Below are positions 27,319-36,150 of a DNA stretch of 64,000 nt, piece by piece; position 1 is the first letter of the stretch, and each line of letters starts with the position of its first letter. Origin of the DNA: an uncultured Kushneria sp. (GTDB lineage: Bacteria > Pseudomonadota > Gammaproteobacteria > Pseudomonadales > Halomonadaceae); assembly GCF_947497025.1 (NCBI RefSeq), contig NZ_CANMFC010000004.1:186001-250000 (forward strand), read 5' to 3'. The notes under the pieces are model-generated. The model made no database searches. It had not been told where the DNA came from and worked only from the letters and a program-made list of their open reading frames with translations. Position numbers and translations under genes: made by a program.

Positions 27319-27585
27319 ATGAAACGCGCGAGATTCACCGAAGAACAGATTATCGTCATCCTGGCCGAGCACGAGGCAGGGGCGAAGTGTGCTGACCTGT
27401 GCCGCAAGCACGGCATGTCTGAGGGCACCTTCTACAACTGGAAAGCCGGGTTCGGTGGCATGACCGTATCGGAAGCCAAACGGCTGAAAACGCTCGAAGA
27501 CGAGAATGCCAGGCTGAAGAAACTACTCGCCGAGCAGATGCTCGACCTGGCGGCGATGAAGGAGCTGGTCTCAAAAAAGTGGTGA
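27319..27585 (+). CDS. IS3-family transposase OrfA
   Basis: The 88-residue protein has a helix-turn-helix ([36 protein letters not shown]) and a C-terminal leucine-zipper-like helix ([20 protein letters not shown]), as in IS407-group OrfA. It binds the IS ends. Its last codons contain the heptamer AAAAAAG at 27573-27579, a classic -1 slippery site that would let ribosomes shift into orfB to make the OrfAB transposase. Confidence 0.92.
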   Translation: MKRARFTEEQIIVILAEHEAGAKCADLCRKHGMSEGTFYNWKAGFGGMTVSEAKRLKTLEDENARLKKLLAEQMLDLAAMKELVSKKW

Positions 27586-28448
27586 CGCCCGCCCAGAAGC
27601 GTGACGCCGTCTCGCATTTGAAGCGATCGCTCAGGTTTTCCGAGCGTCGGGCCTGTCGGCTGGTCGGAGCGGATCGCAAGATGGTCCGCTACCGATCTCG
27701 GCGAGCTCCGGATACGTCGCTACGCGATCGGTTGCGAGAGCTGGCCAACGAGCGTCGCCGGTTCGGCTATCGGCGCCTCTTCGTCCTGCTGCGTCGCGAG
27801 GGTGAGCTCTCCGGCATCAATCGTATCTATCGGCTCTATCGCGAAGAAGGGTTAACGGTGCGCAAGCGAAAAGCTCGGCGCAAGGCGATCGGTACCCGAG
27901 CGCCCATTCTGGTCGAAGCGCGCGCCAATGCGAGATGGTCACTGGACTTTGTTCATGATCAGCTGGTGTACGGACACCGCTTCCGGGTTCTCAACATCGT
28001 CGATGACGTGACACGGGAATGCCTTGCCGCGATCCCCGACACCTCGATATCCGGGCGACGCGTGGCGCGGGAACTGACGGCATTGATCGAGCGGAGAGGC
28101 AAGCCCGGCATGATCGTCTCAGACAACGGCACGGAACTGACATCGAATGCGATCCTGCACTGGTGTGCCGAGCACCTGATCACGTGGCACTACATCGCAC
28201 CGGGCAAGCCCATGCAGAATGGCTTCGTGGAGAGCTTCAATGGCAGGATGCGGGATGAGCTTCTCAATGAGACCGTGTTCCATAACCTGGCCCACGCGCG
28301 AGCCGTCATCACGGCTTGGGCGAATGACTACAACACCGAGCGTCCGCACTCGGCACTGGGCTACGAAACGCCAGCCGCTTATGCGCGGGCACTCACAGGC
28401 GTGCCCATTGGCACGAAAACTGATCGGACTCCAATAGCCGTTGGATGA
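27579..28448 (+). CDS. IS3-family transposase OrfB (DDE)
   Basis: The 289-residue catalytic part of the transposase overlaps orfA. It has an HTH_21-like N-terminal segment ([15 protein letters not shown]) and the DDE core: Asp in [10 protein letters not shown], Asp in [12 protein letters not shown], Glu in [14 protein letters not shown]. It is mainly produced as an OrfA-OrfB fusion by -1 frameshifting; the GTG at 27579 is only the formal start. The frame is intact, so the IS may be active. Confidence 0.92.
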   Translation: MVTPAQKRDAVSHLKRSLRFSERRACRLVGADRKMVRYRSRRAPDTSLRDRLRELANERRRFGYRRLFVLLRREGELSGINRIYRLYREEGLTVRKRKARRKAIGTRAPILVEARANARWSLDFVHDQLVYGHRFRVLNIVDDVTRECLAAIPDTSISGRRVARELTALIERRGKPGMIVSDNGTELTSNAILHWCAEHLITWHYIAPGKPMQNGFVESFNGRMRDELLNETVFHNLAHARAVITAWANDYNTERPHSALGYETPAAYARALTGVPIGTKTDRTPIAVG

Positions 28449-28466
28449 AAGTTCGGTGGCAGGTCA

Positions 28467-28602
28467 CCGAAACCTGAACGTCGGAAACGCCTTTCAAGCG
28501 TTCCACCGCACCACGGATCTTACCGGCACAGCTTGGACAGTCCATGCCTTGAACGGTCCACTGGTATGTGTTACCGGATGCTTCGGTATGTGTAGCTGGC
28601 AT
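28467..28602 (-). pseudogene. 5' stub of a heavy-metal P-type ATPase gene
   Basis: About 45 codons from the ATG at 28602 encode MPATHTEASGNTYQWTVQ, the metal-binding motif GMDCPSCAGKI and the start of an HMA ferredoxin-like domain, as in ZntA/CadA-type Zn/Cd/Pb exporters. The IS3 element's right end cuts it at 28466, and no other part of the ATPase is in the window. A MerR-type promoter lies directly upstream. Confidence 0.8.
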
Positions 28603-28634
28603 GAAAAGTTACCTAGTTCAATTTCTCTGCTCAA

Positions 28635-28665
28635 ACTCTAAACCTTCTAGTGGCTATAGAGTCAA
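28635..28665 (-). promoter_or_regulatory. MerR-family (CadR/ZntR/PbrR-type) promoter-operator
   Basis: On the minus strand TTGACT (28665-28660) and TAGAGT (28640-28635) are 19 bp apart. The long spacer holds the dyad CTATAGCCACTAGAAGG, the layout of metal-responsive MerR-family promoters. It points at the truncated HMA-ATPase gene and overlaps the last codons of egtD. Confidence 0.75.
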
Positions 28666-29659
28666 ACCGCATCGTCTTACTGGTAAGGAGGCATGCGAGG
28701 CCAGATAGTGCACGCTAAACAAGCCTTGAGTATCAGTCCAGCAGGAAATCGCTTCAAATCCTGCACGATCTGCCAGTGCCTGAAAGCCCTCGACCGTATA
28801 TTTGTAGGAATTTTCTGTATGGATGGTCTCGCCTTTCAGAAAGCGGAAACGCTTTCCTTCAATAGTGACAACTTGAGGCAACCGGCTGACCAGGTGCATC
28901 TCGATGCGGGATTGCGCCTCGTTGAAGAAAGCCCGGTGGGCGAAATGCCCGGGATCGATTGCGATGGTTAGCTCCTCGCGCAGCCGATCCAGCAAGTTCA
29001 GGTTGAACGCTGCCGTCACACCCGCCGCATCGTTGTAGGCAGCTTCGAGTGTCGCCTTGTCCTTGAGCAGGTCGACACCTATCAACAACCCGTTGCCTAT
29101 GGGCAGCAAGAAGCGCAAGCCGCGCAGGAAATCTTCGGCGGCTTGGGAATTGCCGATGCTCGATCCCGGAAAGAAGCCGACCGGCTGTTCGTAGTCCAGC
29201 CCCTCCGGCAGGACCATGTTGCAAGAGAAGTCGGCACAGGCGGCGTGCACCTCGAGCCATGGATAGTCTGCAGCCAGACGGCGCGTGCTTTCGAGCGGGA
29301 AATCACGGGGGGATATCGATACCCAGATAGCTCATCGGCCGCACCGCCTCGAGCAACAGGCGAACCTTGCGGCTCGCCCCGCTACCCAGTTCGATCAGCG
29401 TGGCATCCCGCCCCACCACATTGGCGATGTCATCGGCGGCATCGCGCAGGATCGCTTCTTCCGTGCGTGTAGGATAATACTCAGGTTGTACGCAGATCTG
29501 ATCGAACAGCTCCGAACCACGCCGATCGTATAAAAACTTGGGCGATGCCGTCTTGGGGGTCGACCTCAGGCTTTGAAGCAACTCGTCGCGTAGCGACATG
29601 GAGGCAACCGGAGGTTGCTGATCGTGGAAGCGCACGGCCGTTGCCGTGTTCGTCATCAT
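28654..29659 (-). pseudogene. egtD: egtD (histidine N-alpha-methyltransferase), full length but with a +1 frameshift
   Basis: EgtD trimethylates histidine to hercynine, the first step of ergothioneine synthesis. The gene starts at ATG 29659 (GGGAGG upstream), 2 bp after the egtB stop. The N-terminal half has FLYDRRGSELFDQIC, EYYPTRTEEAIL and the SAM loop IELGSGASRKVRLLL. It then reads into a stop in MSYLGIDIPP because the G run at 29307-29312 has six bases where five would keep the frame. With one base removed the protein continues DFPLESTRRLAADYPWLEVHA, FFPGSSIGN, AYNDAAGVTAAFNLNLL and TENSYKYTVEGF to 28654, about 334 residues. The C-terminal tail (SHASLPVRRCGLTL) differs from the other copy (HYLERA) and runs into a MerR operator. 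It may be a real mutation or a sequencing error. Confidence 0.85.
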
Positions 29660-29661
29660 GG

Positions 29662-30969
29662 TCACGCCTCCCGTGCCAGGCGAAATCCCGAGAATGCCCA
29701 GCGGGCATGCGGCGGGAAGAAATTGCGATAGGTCGCTCGGATATGGTCTTGCGGCGTTGCGCAACAGCCGCCGCGCAGCACCATCTGTCCCGACATGAAC
29801 TTGCCGTTGTACTCGCCCAAGCTCCCTGGCAGTTTTTTGAACCCGGGATAGGGCCGATAGGCGCTGCCGGTCCACTCCCAGACGTCACCGAACATCTGCC
29901 TTGGTACATCGACGGACGCAGCCGATGCAGCCGCGACCGGCTGCAGGTGGTCCTGCTCGATGAAATTACCCTGCATGGGTACGTCACGAGCTACCGTTTC
30001 CCACTCGGCTTCGGTAGGCAGGCGCGCCCCGGCCCACTGGGCATAGGCATCGGCTTCATAGAAGCTGACATGGCATACCGGCGCACTGCTGTCGACCGGC
30101 ACCAGACCGCCCAGGGTATAGTGGTGCCAGACACCGTCCCGCTCGATCCAGTAAAGCGGTGCTTTCCAGCCCTCGGCCTTGACCGTGGCCCAGCCATCCG
30201 ACAACCAGTAGTCGGGCTTGTCGTATCCCCCCGCCTGCATGAACGCGAGAAACTCGCCGTTGGTCACCGGGCGGTCGGCGATCTGGAAAGCCTCGACGAA
30301 CTGGCGGTGGCGCCCCATCTCGTTGTCATAGGCAAAGCCCTCCTTGGTTTCGTCGTGGCCGATGTACCGAACGCCGGCCGGATAGACATGCCAGCCGAGC
30401 GCAGCGACGTCATGCGCGGGCGTCAGCGCCAGGTCGTTCCGGTAGGCCGGGCACAACGGGTTCTGAGCCAGGATGTGCTTGATATCCATTAGCAGCAGCT
30501 CCTGATGCTGCTGTTCGTGCGGCAGGCCCAGCTCGAGACGTCGGAGAATCTCCTGGAGATGTTCCTGCGGTGGATCGCTGAGCAGCGCTTCCATGGCCCG
30601 GTCGACGTGAGCGCGATAGCGATAGACATCGTCCACGGTCGGCCGCGAGATCATGCCGCGTTCGGGCCGGGGGAACGGCGTGCCGTGGGTCACGTAATAG
30701 GAGTTGAAGAGGTGATCGTACGCGGGGTCGAGGGTCTGGTAGGCGGGCAGGAACGGTTTCAGGATGAAGGCTTCGAAAAACCAGCTGACATGGGCGATGT
30801 GCCATTTCGGCGGGCTGACATCCGGCATGCTCTGCACCATGTAGTCTTCCTTGTGCAGAGGCGCACAGATGGCCTCGGTGGCGGCACGAATCCGCTGGTA
30901 CGCGCGCAGCCACTCCTTGGCGTGCAGGTTGTCTGGCGTTTCGATGGCCAAACCTTGAGCAGGTGACAT
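29662..30969 (-). CDS. egtB: ergothioneine biosynthesis sulfoxide synthase EgtB
   Basis: EgtB is an iron enzyme that joins hercynine and a thiol donor using oxygen. The protein (435 residues from the ATG at 30969 behind AAAGGAG; the frame to 30993 is less likely) has an N-terminal DinB-like domain with the iron ligands: His in KWHIAHVSWFFE and the HxxxH of LPHEQQHQELL. A C-terminal formylglycine-generating-enzyme (FGE-sulfatase) domain has [20 protein letters not shown] and the closing [20 protein letters not shown]. It lies 63 bp after the complex-I-like nuoN on the same strand and 2 bp before egtD, so it may belong to the same transcript. egtA, egtC and egtE are not in the window. Confidence 0.93.
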   Translation of the reverse strand: MSPAQGLAIETPDNLHAKEWLRAYQRIRAATEAICAPLHKEDYMVQSMPDVSPPKWHIAHVSWFFEAFILKPFLPAYQTLDPAYDHLFNSYYVTHGTPFPRPERGMISRPTVDDVYRYRAHVDRAMEALLSDPPQEHLQEILRRLELGLPHEQQHQELLLMDIKHILAQNPLCPAYRNDLALTPAHDVAALGWHVYPAGVRYIGHDETKEGFAYDNEMGRHRQFVEAFQIADRPVTNGEFLAFMQAGGYDKPDYWLSDGWATVKAEGWKAPLYWIERDGVWHHYTLGGLVPVDSSAPVCHVSFYEADAYAQWAGARLPTEAEWETVARDVPMQGNFIEQDHLQPVAAASAASVDVPRQMFGDVWEWTGSAYRPYPGFKKLPGSLGEYNGKFMSGQMVLRGGCCATPQDHIRATYRNFFPPHARWAFSGFRLAREA

Positions 30970-31032
30970 AAATGACTCCTTTCTCAGTATCACTCCATTG
31001 ACGTGGATCCGGCAGGCCAGGCCCGCCGGGGC

Positions 31033-32442
31033 CTACAGGGCAAAGCGTATCGATTCTGTAAACAGCGAGAGCGCTTCCGCGCCGAGTCCTCCGACGATCA
31101 GCAGCACGCCCGCCACGGCCATCGTGGCACGCGCCCACTGGCCCGACAGCACATGCACGGCGGACCGATGATTGCCGAACATCATCGGCGCGACGATGCG
31201 CAGGTAATAGAACAGCGAGACGACGGTGTTGATTGCCGCCACGAGCGCCAGCCAGGCGTAACCGCCGTCGAGGGTGACGCGAAACAGCATCAGCTTGCCG
31301 AAGAAGCCGACCAGCGGCGGGATCCCCACCAGGGACAACAGCGACACGATCAGTATCGTGGCCGCGATCGGTGCGTGTCGGGCCAGCCCCCGGTAATCGT
31401 CCAGTGCGGTACGTCCCCGCAGGTGCGTGACCACGGCGAAGGCAGCCAGGTTGGCCGTGGCATAGCTCGCCAGGAAGAACACCAGTGCCGGCAGGGCCTG
31501 ATCGCTGACACCCAGCACCACGATGGCCATCAGGGCATAGCCGGACTGGGAAACCGATGACCAGCCCAGCAGGCGGCGCACGTCCGTCTGTCGCAACGCC
31601 GCCACGTTACCCAGCGTCATGGTAGCGACGGAGATCAATGCCACGATCGCCCGCGAGGCGACGTCCGGCGGCAGCAGGGAGACGAAACGGGCCAGCGCCA
31701 CTGCGGCACCGACCTTGGGAATGACAGTCAAGAAGGCCGCCGCCGGTACTGGCGAGCCCTGCGCCACGTCCGGCATCCAGGCGTGAGCCGGAAACGCCGC
31801 CAGCTTGAAGGTCAGGCCCAGCACAACGCAGGCCGTGGCAATGGTAAGCGCCAGGCGGTCGCTGTCCGTGGCAAGCGTTTGGGCGATGTCCGGATACCCG
31901 GTACTGCCGGTCAGGCCGAACAGCACCACCACCCCGATCGTCAGCAACGTATTGGTCAAGGCGCCGATCAGGAAATACTTCATCCCGGCTTCCAGCGCGG
32001 GCGCCCAGCCACGGTGATAGGCGGCCAGCGGGTAACTCGCCACCGATGACAGCAGCACGCCCAACACCAGTTCCATGGTATCGCTGGCCGATGCCATCAT
32101 GATGACGCCCAGCAGGGCGAACAGCACCAGCGCGTAGTACTCGCCATGGCGGCGATCGGTCCGCATCCATTCAGGCGACATCGCGACAACCAGCGCACCG
32201 GCGACCAGCACCACCAGCTTGCTGGCGAGCGCCACGCCATCCAGGGCCCAGACACCGGAAAACGTCAGCCGCGGCGCCCCGCCCCATTGCGCGACGGTCA
32301 ACCCCGCGCCGAGGCCGATGGCGAGCAGGGCCAGCACGGCTGCCCAGTGATGCTGCCGCTGACGGACGAAGCTGGCGAACAGGACGATCGCCACGGCACC
32401 CAGCGTCAGGCTGATTTCCGGCAGTACGTCACCGATAGGCAT
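31033..32442 (-). CDS. nuoN: complex I-like antiporter subunit NuoN homologue
   Basis: A 469-residue protein with about 14 membrane helices and the proton_antipo_M domain. It starts at ATG 32442, overlapping the nuoM stop (TGATG); the longer upstream frame is a shadow of nuoM. Conserved features are LLSSVASYPLAAY with the helix that normally carries Glu/Asp and Lys, AFPAHAWMPDVAQGSPVPAAAFL and LLGWSSVSQSGYALMAI. It is the last of eight overlapping genes. In complex I, NuoN pumps protons when driven by the quinone site. Here no electron-input subunits are present, so its driving force is unclear. Confidence 0.9.
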   Translation of the reverse strand: MPIGDVLPEISLTLGAVAIVLFASFVRQRQHHWAAVLALLAIGLGAGLTVAQWGGAPRLTFSGVWALDGVALASKLVVLVAGALVVAMSPEWMRTDRRHGEYYALVLFALLGVIMMASASDTMELVLGVLLSSVASYPLAAYHRGWAPALEAGMKYFLIGALTNTLLTIGVVVLFGLTGSTGYPDIAQTLATDSDRLALTIATACVVLGLTFKLAAFPAHAWMPDVAQGSPVPAAAFLTVIPKVGAAVALARFVSLLPPDVASRAIVALISVATMTLGNVAALRQTDVRRLLGWSSVSQSGYALMAIVVLGVSDQALPALVFFLASYATANLAAFAVVTHLRGRTALDDYRGLARHAPIAATILIVSLLSLVGIPPLVGFFGKLMLFRVTLDGGYAWLALVAAINTVVSLFYYLRIVAPMMFGNHRSAVHVLSGQWARATMAVAGVLLIVGGLGAEALSLFTESIRFAL

Positions 32443-33929
32443 CAGCGACCTCCCACCAGCAGCGTCGCCGATGCCTCGACCAGGGTCAGCAGAAACGCCG
32501 GCGCCACGCCGATGATCACGAAGCCTGCCGACAGCACCGCGAGCACGCCCCACTCGATGGGACGCAGATCCTCGAACTGCGCCCAGCGCTCCGGCATCGC
32601 CCCGAAGAACACCTTCTGCAGCATCTGCAGAAACAGCGCCGCCGTCACCAGGATGCCCAGCACACCGATGACGGCGAGCCATGGATAGACACCGAAGGTG
32701 CCGGCAAAGATATGGAACTCCGCCACGAAACCGGCCAAGCCGGGCAGGCCCAGGCTGGCAAAGGAGGCGAGCACGGCGAAGGCGGTCAGCCACGGGGCCT
32801 GACGAAGCAGACCACCGTAGCTGTCCAGGTCATACTCCTCGGTACGCTGCCAGAACGAGCCACAGATCAGGAACAGCGCCCCGGTAATCAGGCCGTGCGC
32901 CACCATTTCCATCGTGGCCCCCACCAGGGCCAGCTCGCGGGCATATCCGGTGTCCTGGATCAGGGCACCGGCGGCGGCGATACCCAGCACCGTGTAGCCC
33001 ATGTGATTGATCGACGTGTAGGCGATACGTCGTTTCAGGTTGCTCTGACCAAGCGCCACGAAAGCCCCGTAGAGAATCGACGCGACCGCGAACAGCGCAA
33101 TGACCAGGGCATAGCGTGAGAACGTCTCCGCCATCATGGCGAACGGAATGCGGATGATTCCGTAAGTACCCATCTTGAGCAGCACCCCGGCGAGAATCGC
33201 CGAGACCGGCCCCGGGGCATCGACATGCGCCTGGGGCAGCCAGGTATGCACGGGCACCACCGGTGTCTTGATGGCGAAGCCGAGCATGAGGGCGAGGAAC
33301 ACCAGGCCGGCCGTCATGCCCGCGCCCGCCAGCGGTTGCTGCTCGATGAGCACGCGCATGTCGAAGGTATGCGGTTCGACCGACAGATAGAGTCCGATGA
33401 TCGCTAACAGCAGCAACAGCGAGCCGCAGAAGGTGTATAGAAAAAACTTGAACGCGGCGAACTGCGCCTGGCCATGCCCCCAACGGCCGATCAGGAAGAA
33501 CATCCCCACGAGGCTCAGGTCGAAAAAGACATAGAAGAGCAGCAGGTCCAGCGCCAGAAAGACACCCAGTGACACGGACTGCAGAAAGAGCATCCAGGCG
33601 TAGTACTGGCGAGGCTGATGCTTCGTGTCCACGGGGTAGGCGATGCTGGCCGAGAAGACTAGCGCACTCATCGTCGCGACAGCCAGCGCAATGCCATCCA
33701 CGCCCAACCTGTAGCTCATGCCCAGGCTGGGTACCCAGGGCACCTCCTCGACGAACTGGAATAGCGCACCTTGCGGATCGAACTGTCGCCACGCCCAGGC
33801 CAGCAACAACACCGGCAACACCGAGACCGCGATGGCAAACCGGCGAGCCGTGGCCTCGGTCCAAAGGCTTGAAACGGCGAGTGCGAGAGCCCCCAGCATG
33901 GGAAGCCCCAAGGCTGCAGTCAAAATCAA
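32442..33929 (-). CDS. nuoM: complex I-like antiporter subunit NuoM homologue
   Basis: The 495-residue protein has about 14 membrane helices and NuoM motifs: FYVFFDLSLVGMFFLIGRWG, KTPVVPVHTWLPQAHVDAPGPVSAILAGVLLK, AYTSINHMGYTVLG and MVAHGLITGALFLICG. The start is the TTG at 33929, overlapping the nuoL stop by 3 bp, with AGGAG upstream; no ATG lies before residue 12. The usual essential Glu of TM5 is not obvious, since the helix reads FFDLSLVGMF rather than FWELML. An altered charge set would fit a transporter that has drifted from complex I. Confidence 0.9.
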   Translation of the reverse strand: MILTAALGLPMLGALALAVSSLWTEATARRFAIAVSVLPVLLLAWAWRQFDPQGALFQFVEEVPWVPSLGMSYRLGVDGIALAVATMSALVFSASIAYPVDTKHQPRQYYAWMLFLQSVSLGVFLALDLLLFYVFFDLSLVGMFFLIGRWGHGQAQFAAFKFFLYTFCGSLLLLLAIIGLYLSVEPHTFDMRVLIEQQPLAGAGMTAGLVFLALMLGFAIKTPVVPVHTWLPQAHVDAPGPVSAILAGVLLKMGTYGIIRIPFAMMAETFSRYALVIALFAVASILYGAFVALGQSNLKRRIAYTSINHMGYTVLGIAAAGALIQDTGYARELALVGATMEMVAHGLITGALFLICGSFWQRTEEYDLDSYGGLLRQAPWLTAFAVLASFASLGLPGLAGFVAEFHIFAGTFGVYPWLAVIGVLGILVTAALFLQMLQKVFFGAMPERWAQFEDLRPIEWGVLAVLSAGFVIIGVAPAFLLTLVEASATLLVGGR

Positions 33930-35821
33930 AGGAGCGCTCCTATGCTCAGGATGATCAGGATCGCGGCGAGTCCTGCCGCGATACCGGTGTAGTAGTGATG
34001 CATCTGCCCAGTGTGCACCCGACGTGCCACTTGCCCCGCCCAATCGACACCCTTCGCGAGCTGGTTCGTGGCCCCATCGAACGCGCCTTCGCCACGCCGC
34101 TCTCCCAGCCTGGCCAACCACGCACCGAAGCGGGCACTGCCCCGGATCCCGGCATCCACGGCGCGATCGTCGAAGCGTGCCAGGCCATGGCTGAAAATCA
34201 GCACGGCATTCGCACCACATGCTGCCAGCCTCGGCAGGCCCAGCCAGTCCGCCACGCCGGTTCGCGTGGCGCCAGGTCGGCGCGCCCCCGTCACTTCACG
34301 ACGCACCGCCCAGACGCCCAGGCCCATGCCCAGCGCCACCAGCAGTAGCGACAGGATGAGTTCCCACGGCCTGGTCCCGGGAAAGTGCACGGACAGCCAA
34401 TCGGCGAGACCATTTCCGACACCGGGCCACCAGAGTAGCGACAGTGCCAATGTGCCTGCCGCCAGCAGGTAGAGCGCGGCGGCTTCCGCCCGGGAGTGGC
34501 CGGGCCGGGAGACAGCCTCGCTCATGCGGTCATGCCGCCCCCGCCCGAACGCCAGCAGCTGAAAGCGCGTGGCGTACAGCGCACTGAGCCCTGCCGCCAC
34601 GGCGACGATCACGGCCAGCCAGGGCGCCTGATGGCCGGCGGCCGTGACGATCTTCTCCTTGCTCCACGCCGCACTCAGCGGAACGACGCCCGCCAGCGCC
34701 AGGCTGGCCACCATGCTGGCTGCCGCGACGCCAGGAAGCAGGCGACCCAGGCGCATCGCCGTCAGCGAATAGCTGTCGACATGGCGTTCGGCGATGCCGG
34801 CGGCCAGGAACAGCGCCGCTTTGGTGAATGCATGCGTGACGAAGTGCACCAGGGCGACGCCGGGAAAGCCCGCCCCTGCCGCCAGCCACATCAGGCCATA
34901 CTGGGCCGATGTCGAGGCGGCCAGCAGCTTCTTGGCATGGCCCTGAAGACAGGCCACGAGCCCCCCTGACAGGGCAGTGGTCAACCCCAGCGTGATGGCG
35001 ACCGGCGCAAACCAGGCGACGGCGGAGAGTTCCGCATGCAGCCGGACCACCAGATAGATCCCCGCCGCGACCATGGTCGCCGCATGGAGCAATGCCGACA
35101 CCGGTGTCGGCCCGGACATGGCGGCAAACAGCCAGGGAGAGAACGGCACCTGGGCGGATTTCGCGGCGGCGGCCAGCACGACGCCGGCAACGAACACGTC
35201 CAGCCGCCACCCATCGAGTTGGGCCAGGTCTGCAAAGGCAAACGAGCCCGTGCCGGCGAACGCTGCCGCCGCGGCGATGTACAGCCCCAGATCCCCGAAG
35301 CGAGTGACCAGGAACGCCCAGGCGGCATCCCGCAGGTTGCCGGCCTTCTGCCATTCATGGGCGATCAGCGCCCACGAGCATGCCCCGACCAGTTCCCAGG
35401 CGATCAGCAGGGTGACGAAATCCTCGGCCAGGACGAGCAGTTCCATCGCGCCGACGAACGCCGTCAGCAGCACCATCAGTCCGACGGGTGGGCGCGCCGT
35501 TCCCCCGCCACTGACCGGCGATGCTTCATGGTAGGCGCTGTAGACGATGATCGGCGCGGCGATCAGTGGCACGACGATGGCGAACACGGCGCTCGCGGAC
35601 GTCATCCCGAGCGACAGAACGACTCGGGAACTCCAGCGATAGGTGCCGCTCCAGTCCACCGTGACCGCGACACTCACGAGCAGCAAGGTAGCGACCGTGA
35701 TCGCCACCCCCGCCAGGGTCAGCATGGCACGGCCCCTGTCGTCGCCCGGCCAACGCTTGCCGACCCCATGGATGACGAGGGCCGCCAGCAGCGGCACGAG
35801 AGGAACGGACCACAGCATCAA
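33926..35821 (-). CDS. nuoL: complex I-like antiporter subunit NuoL homologue
   Basis: The 631-residue protein has an N-terminal NADHQ_Ox5-like segment, the antiporter core (LLIAWELVGACSWALIAHEW with the TM5 Glu, FSPWLFAAMSGPTPVSALLHAATMVAAG, LLAASTSAQYGLMWLAAG), and a long C-terminal extension with a predicted lateral amphipathic helix followed by a final membrane helix, as in true NuoL. This extension separates it from single-domain MrpD-type antiporters. It starts at ATG 35821, overlapping nuoK. NuoL in complex I is the distal proton channel. Confidence 0.92.
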   Translation of the reverse strand: MMLWSVPLVPLLAALVIHGVGKRWPGDDRGRAMLTLAGVAITVATLLLVSVAVTVDWSGTYRWSSRVVLSLGMTSASAVFAIVVPLIAAPIIVYSAYHEASPVSGGGTARPPVGLMVLLTAFVGAMELLVLAEDFVTLLIAWELVGACSWALIAHEWQKAGNLRDAAWAFLVTRFGDLGLYIAAAAAFAGTGSFAFADLAQLDGWRLDVFVAGVVLAAAAKSAQVPFSPWLFAAMSGPTPVSALLHAATMVAAGIYLVVRLHAELSAVAWFAPVAITLGLTTALSGGLVACLQGHAKKLLAASTSAQYGLMWLAAGAGFPGVALVHFVTHAFTKAALFLAAGIAERHVDSYSLTAMRLGRLLPGVAAASMVASLALAGVVPLSAAWSKEKIVTAAGHQAPWLAVIVAVAAGLSALYATRFQLLAFGRGRHDRMSEAVSRPGHSRAEAAALYLLAAGTLALSLLWWPGVGNGLADWLSVHFPGTRPWELILSLLLVALGMGLGVWAVRREVTGARRPGATRTGVADWLGLPRLAACGANAVLIFSHGLARFDDRAVDAGIRGSARFGAWLARLGERRGEGAFDGATNQLAKGVDWAGQVARRVHTGQMHHYYTGIAAGLAAILIILSIGALL

Positions 35822-36123
35822 TGTTTCAGCCCGGTCAGCGATTCGGTCATGTCGGCCTGTTTACCGCGAAAGACCGCGACCACCAGGGCGAACCCCATCG
35901 CCATCTCGATGGCCATCACGGCCATGACGATGATCGTCAGCAGTTGGCCTTCCGGTGCTCCGGCCCCGCTGAAGGCCCAGAAAGCCACCGCCGCCAGCAT
36001 GACACCGTTGAGGATCAGCTCCAGTCCCATCATCAACATCACGAACGACTGCTGGGAAAGCGCGCCATAGATCCCGATACCGATCAGTGCCGCTGCCAAT
36101 AGCAAAAGTGTGGCGAGTGTCAT
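35818..36123 (-). CDS. nuoK: complex I-like subunit NuoK homologue
   Basis: A 101-residue protein with three membrane helices. It keeps the two membrane Glu positions of NuoK: MLMMGLELILNGVML and MAVMAIEMAMGFALVVAVF. Length equals that of E. coli NuoK (100). It overlaps nuoL by 4 bp. NuoK/MrpC-type subunits form part of the proton path at the base of the membrane arm. Confidence 0.93.
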   Translation of the reverse strand: MTLATLLLLAAALIGIGIYGALSQQSFVMLMMGLELILNGVMLAAVAFWAFSGAGAPEGQLLTIIVMAVMAIEMAMGFALVVAVFRGKQADMTESLTGLKH

Positions 36124-36150
36124 GCAAGCCTCCCTGCCTGTCTGTCCCGC

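Larger units (their letters stand above)
27256..28466 (+). mobile_element. complete IS3-family insertion sequence (IS407-group-like)
   Basis: The 1211-bp element has imperfect terminal inverted repeats: TGACCTGCCACGGGATTTTT at the left and TGACCTGCCACCGAACTTTC (complement) at the right. It carries orfA and orfB in overlapping frames. The flanks (left ...CCGCAC, right CCGAAA...) show no 3-4 bp target duplication, and they belong to two different broken genes, so it may have taken part in a rearrangement after insertion. Confidence 0.9.
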
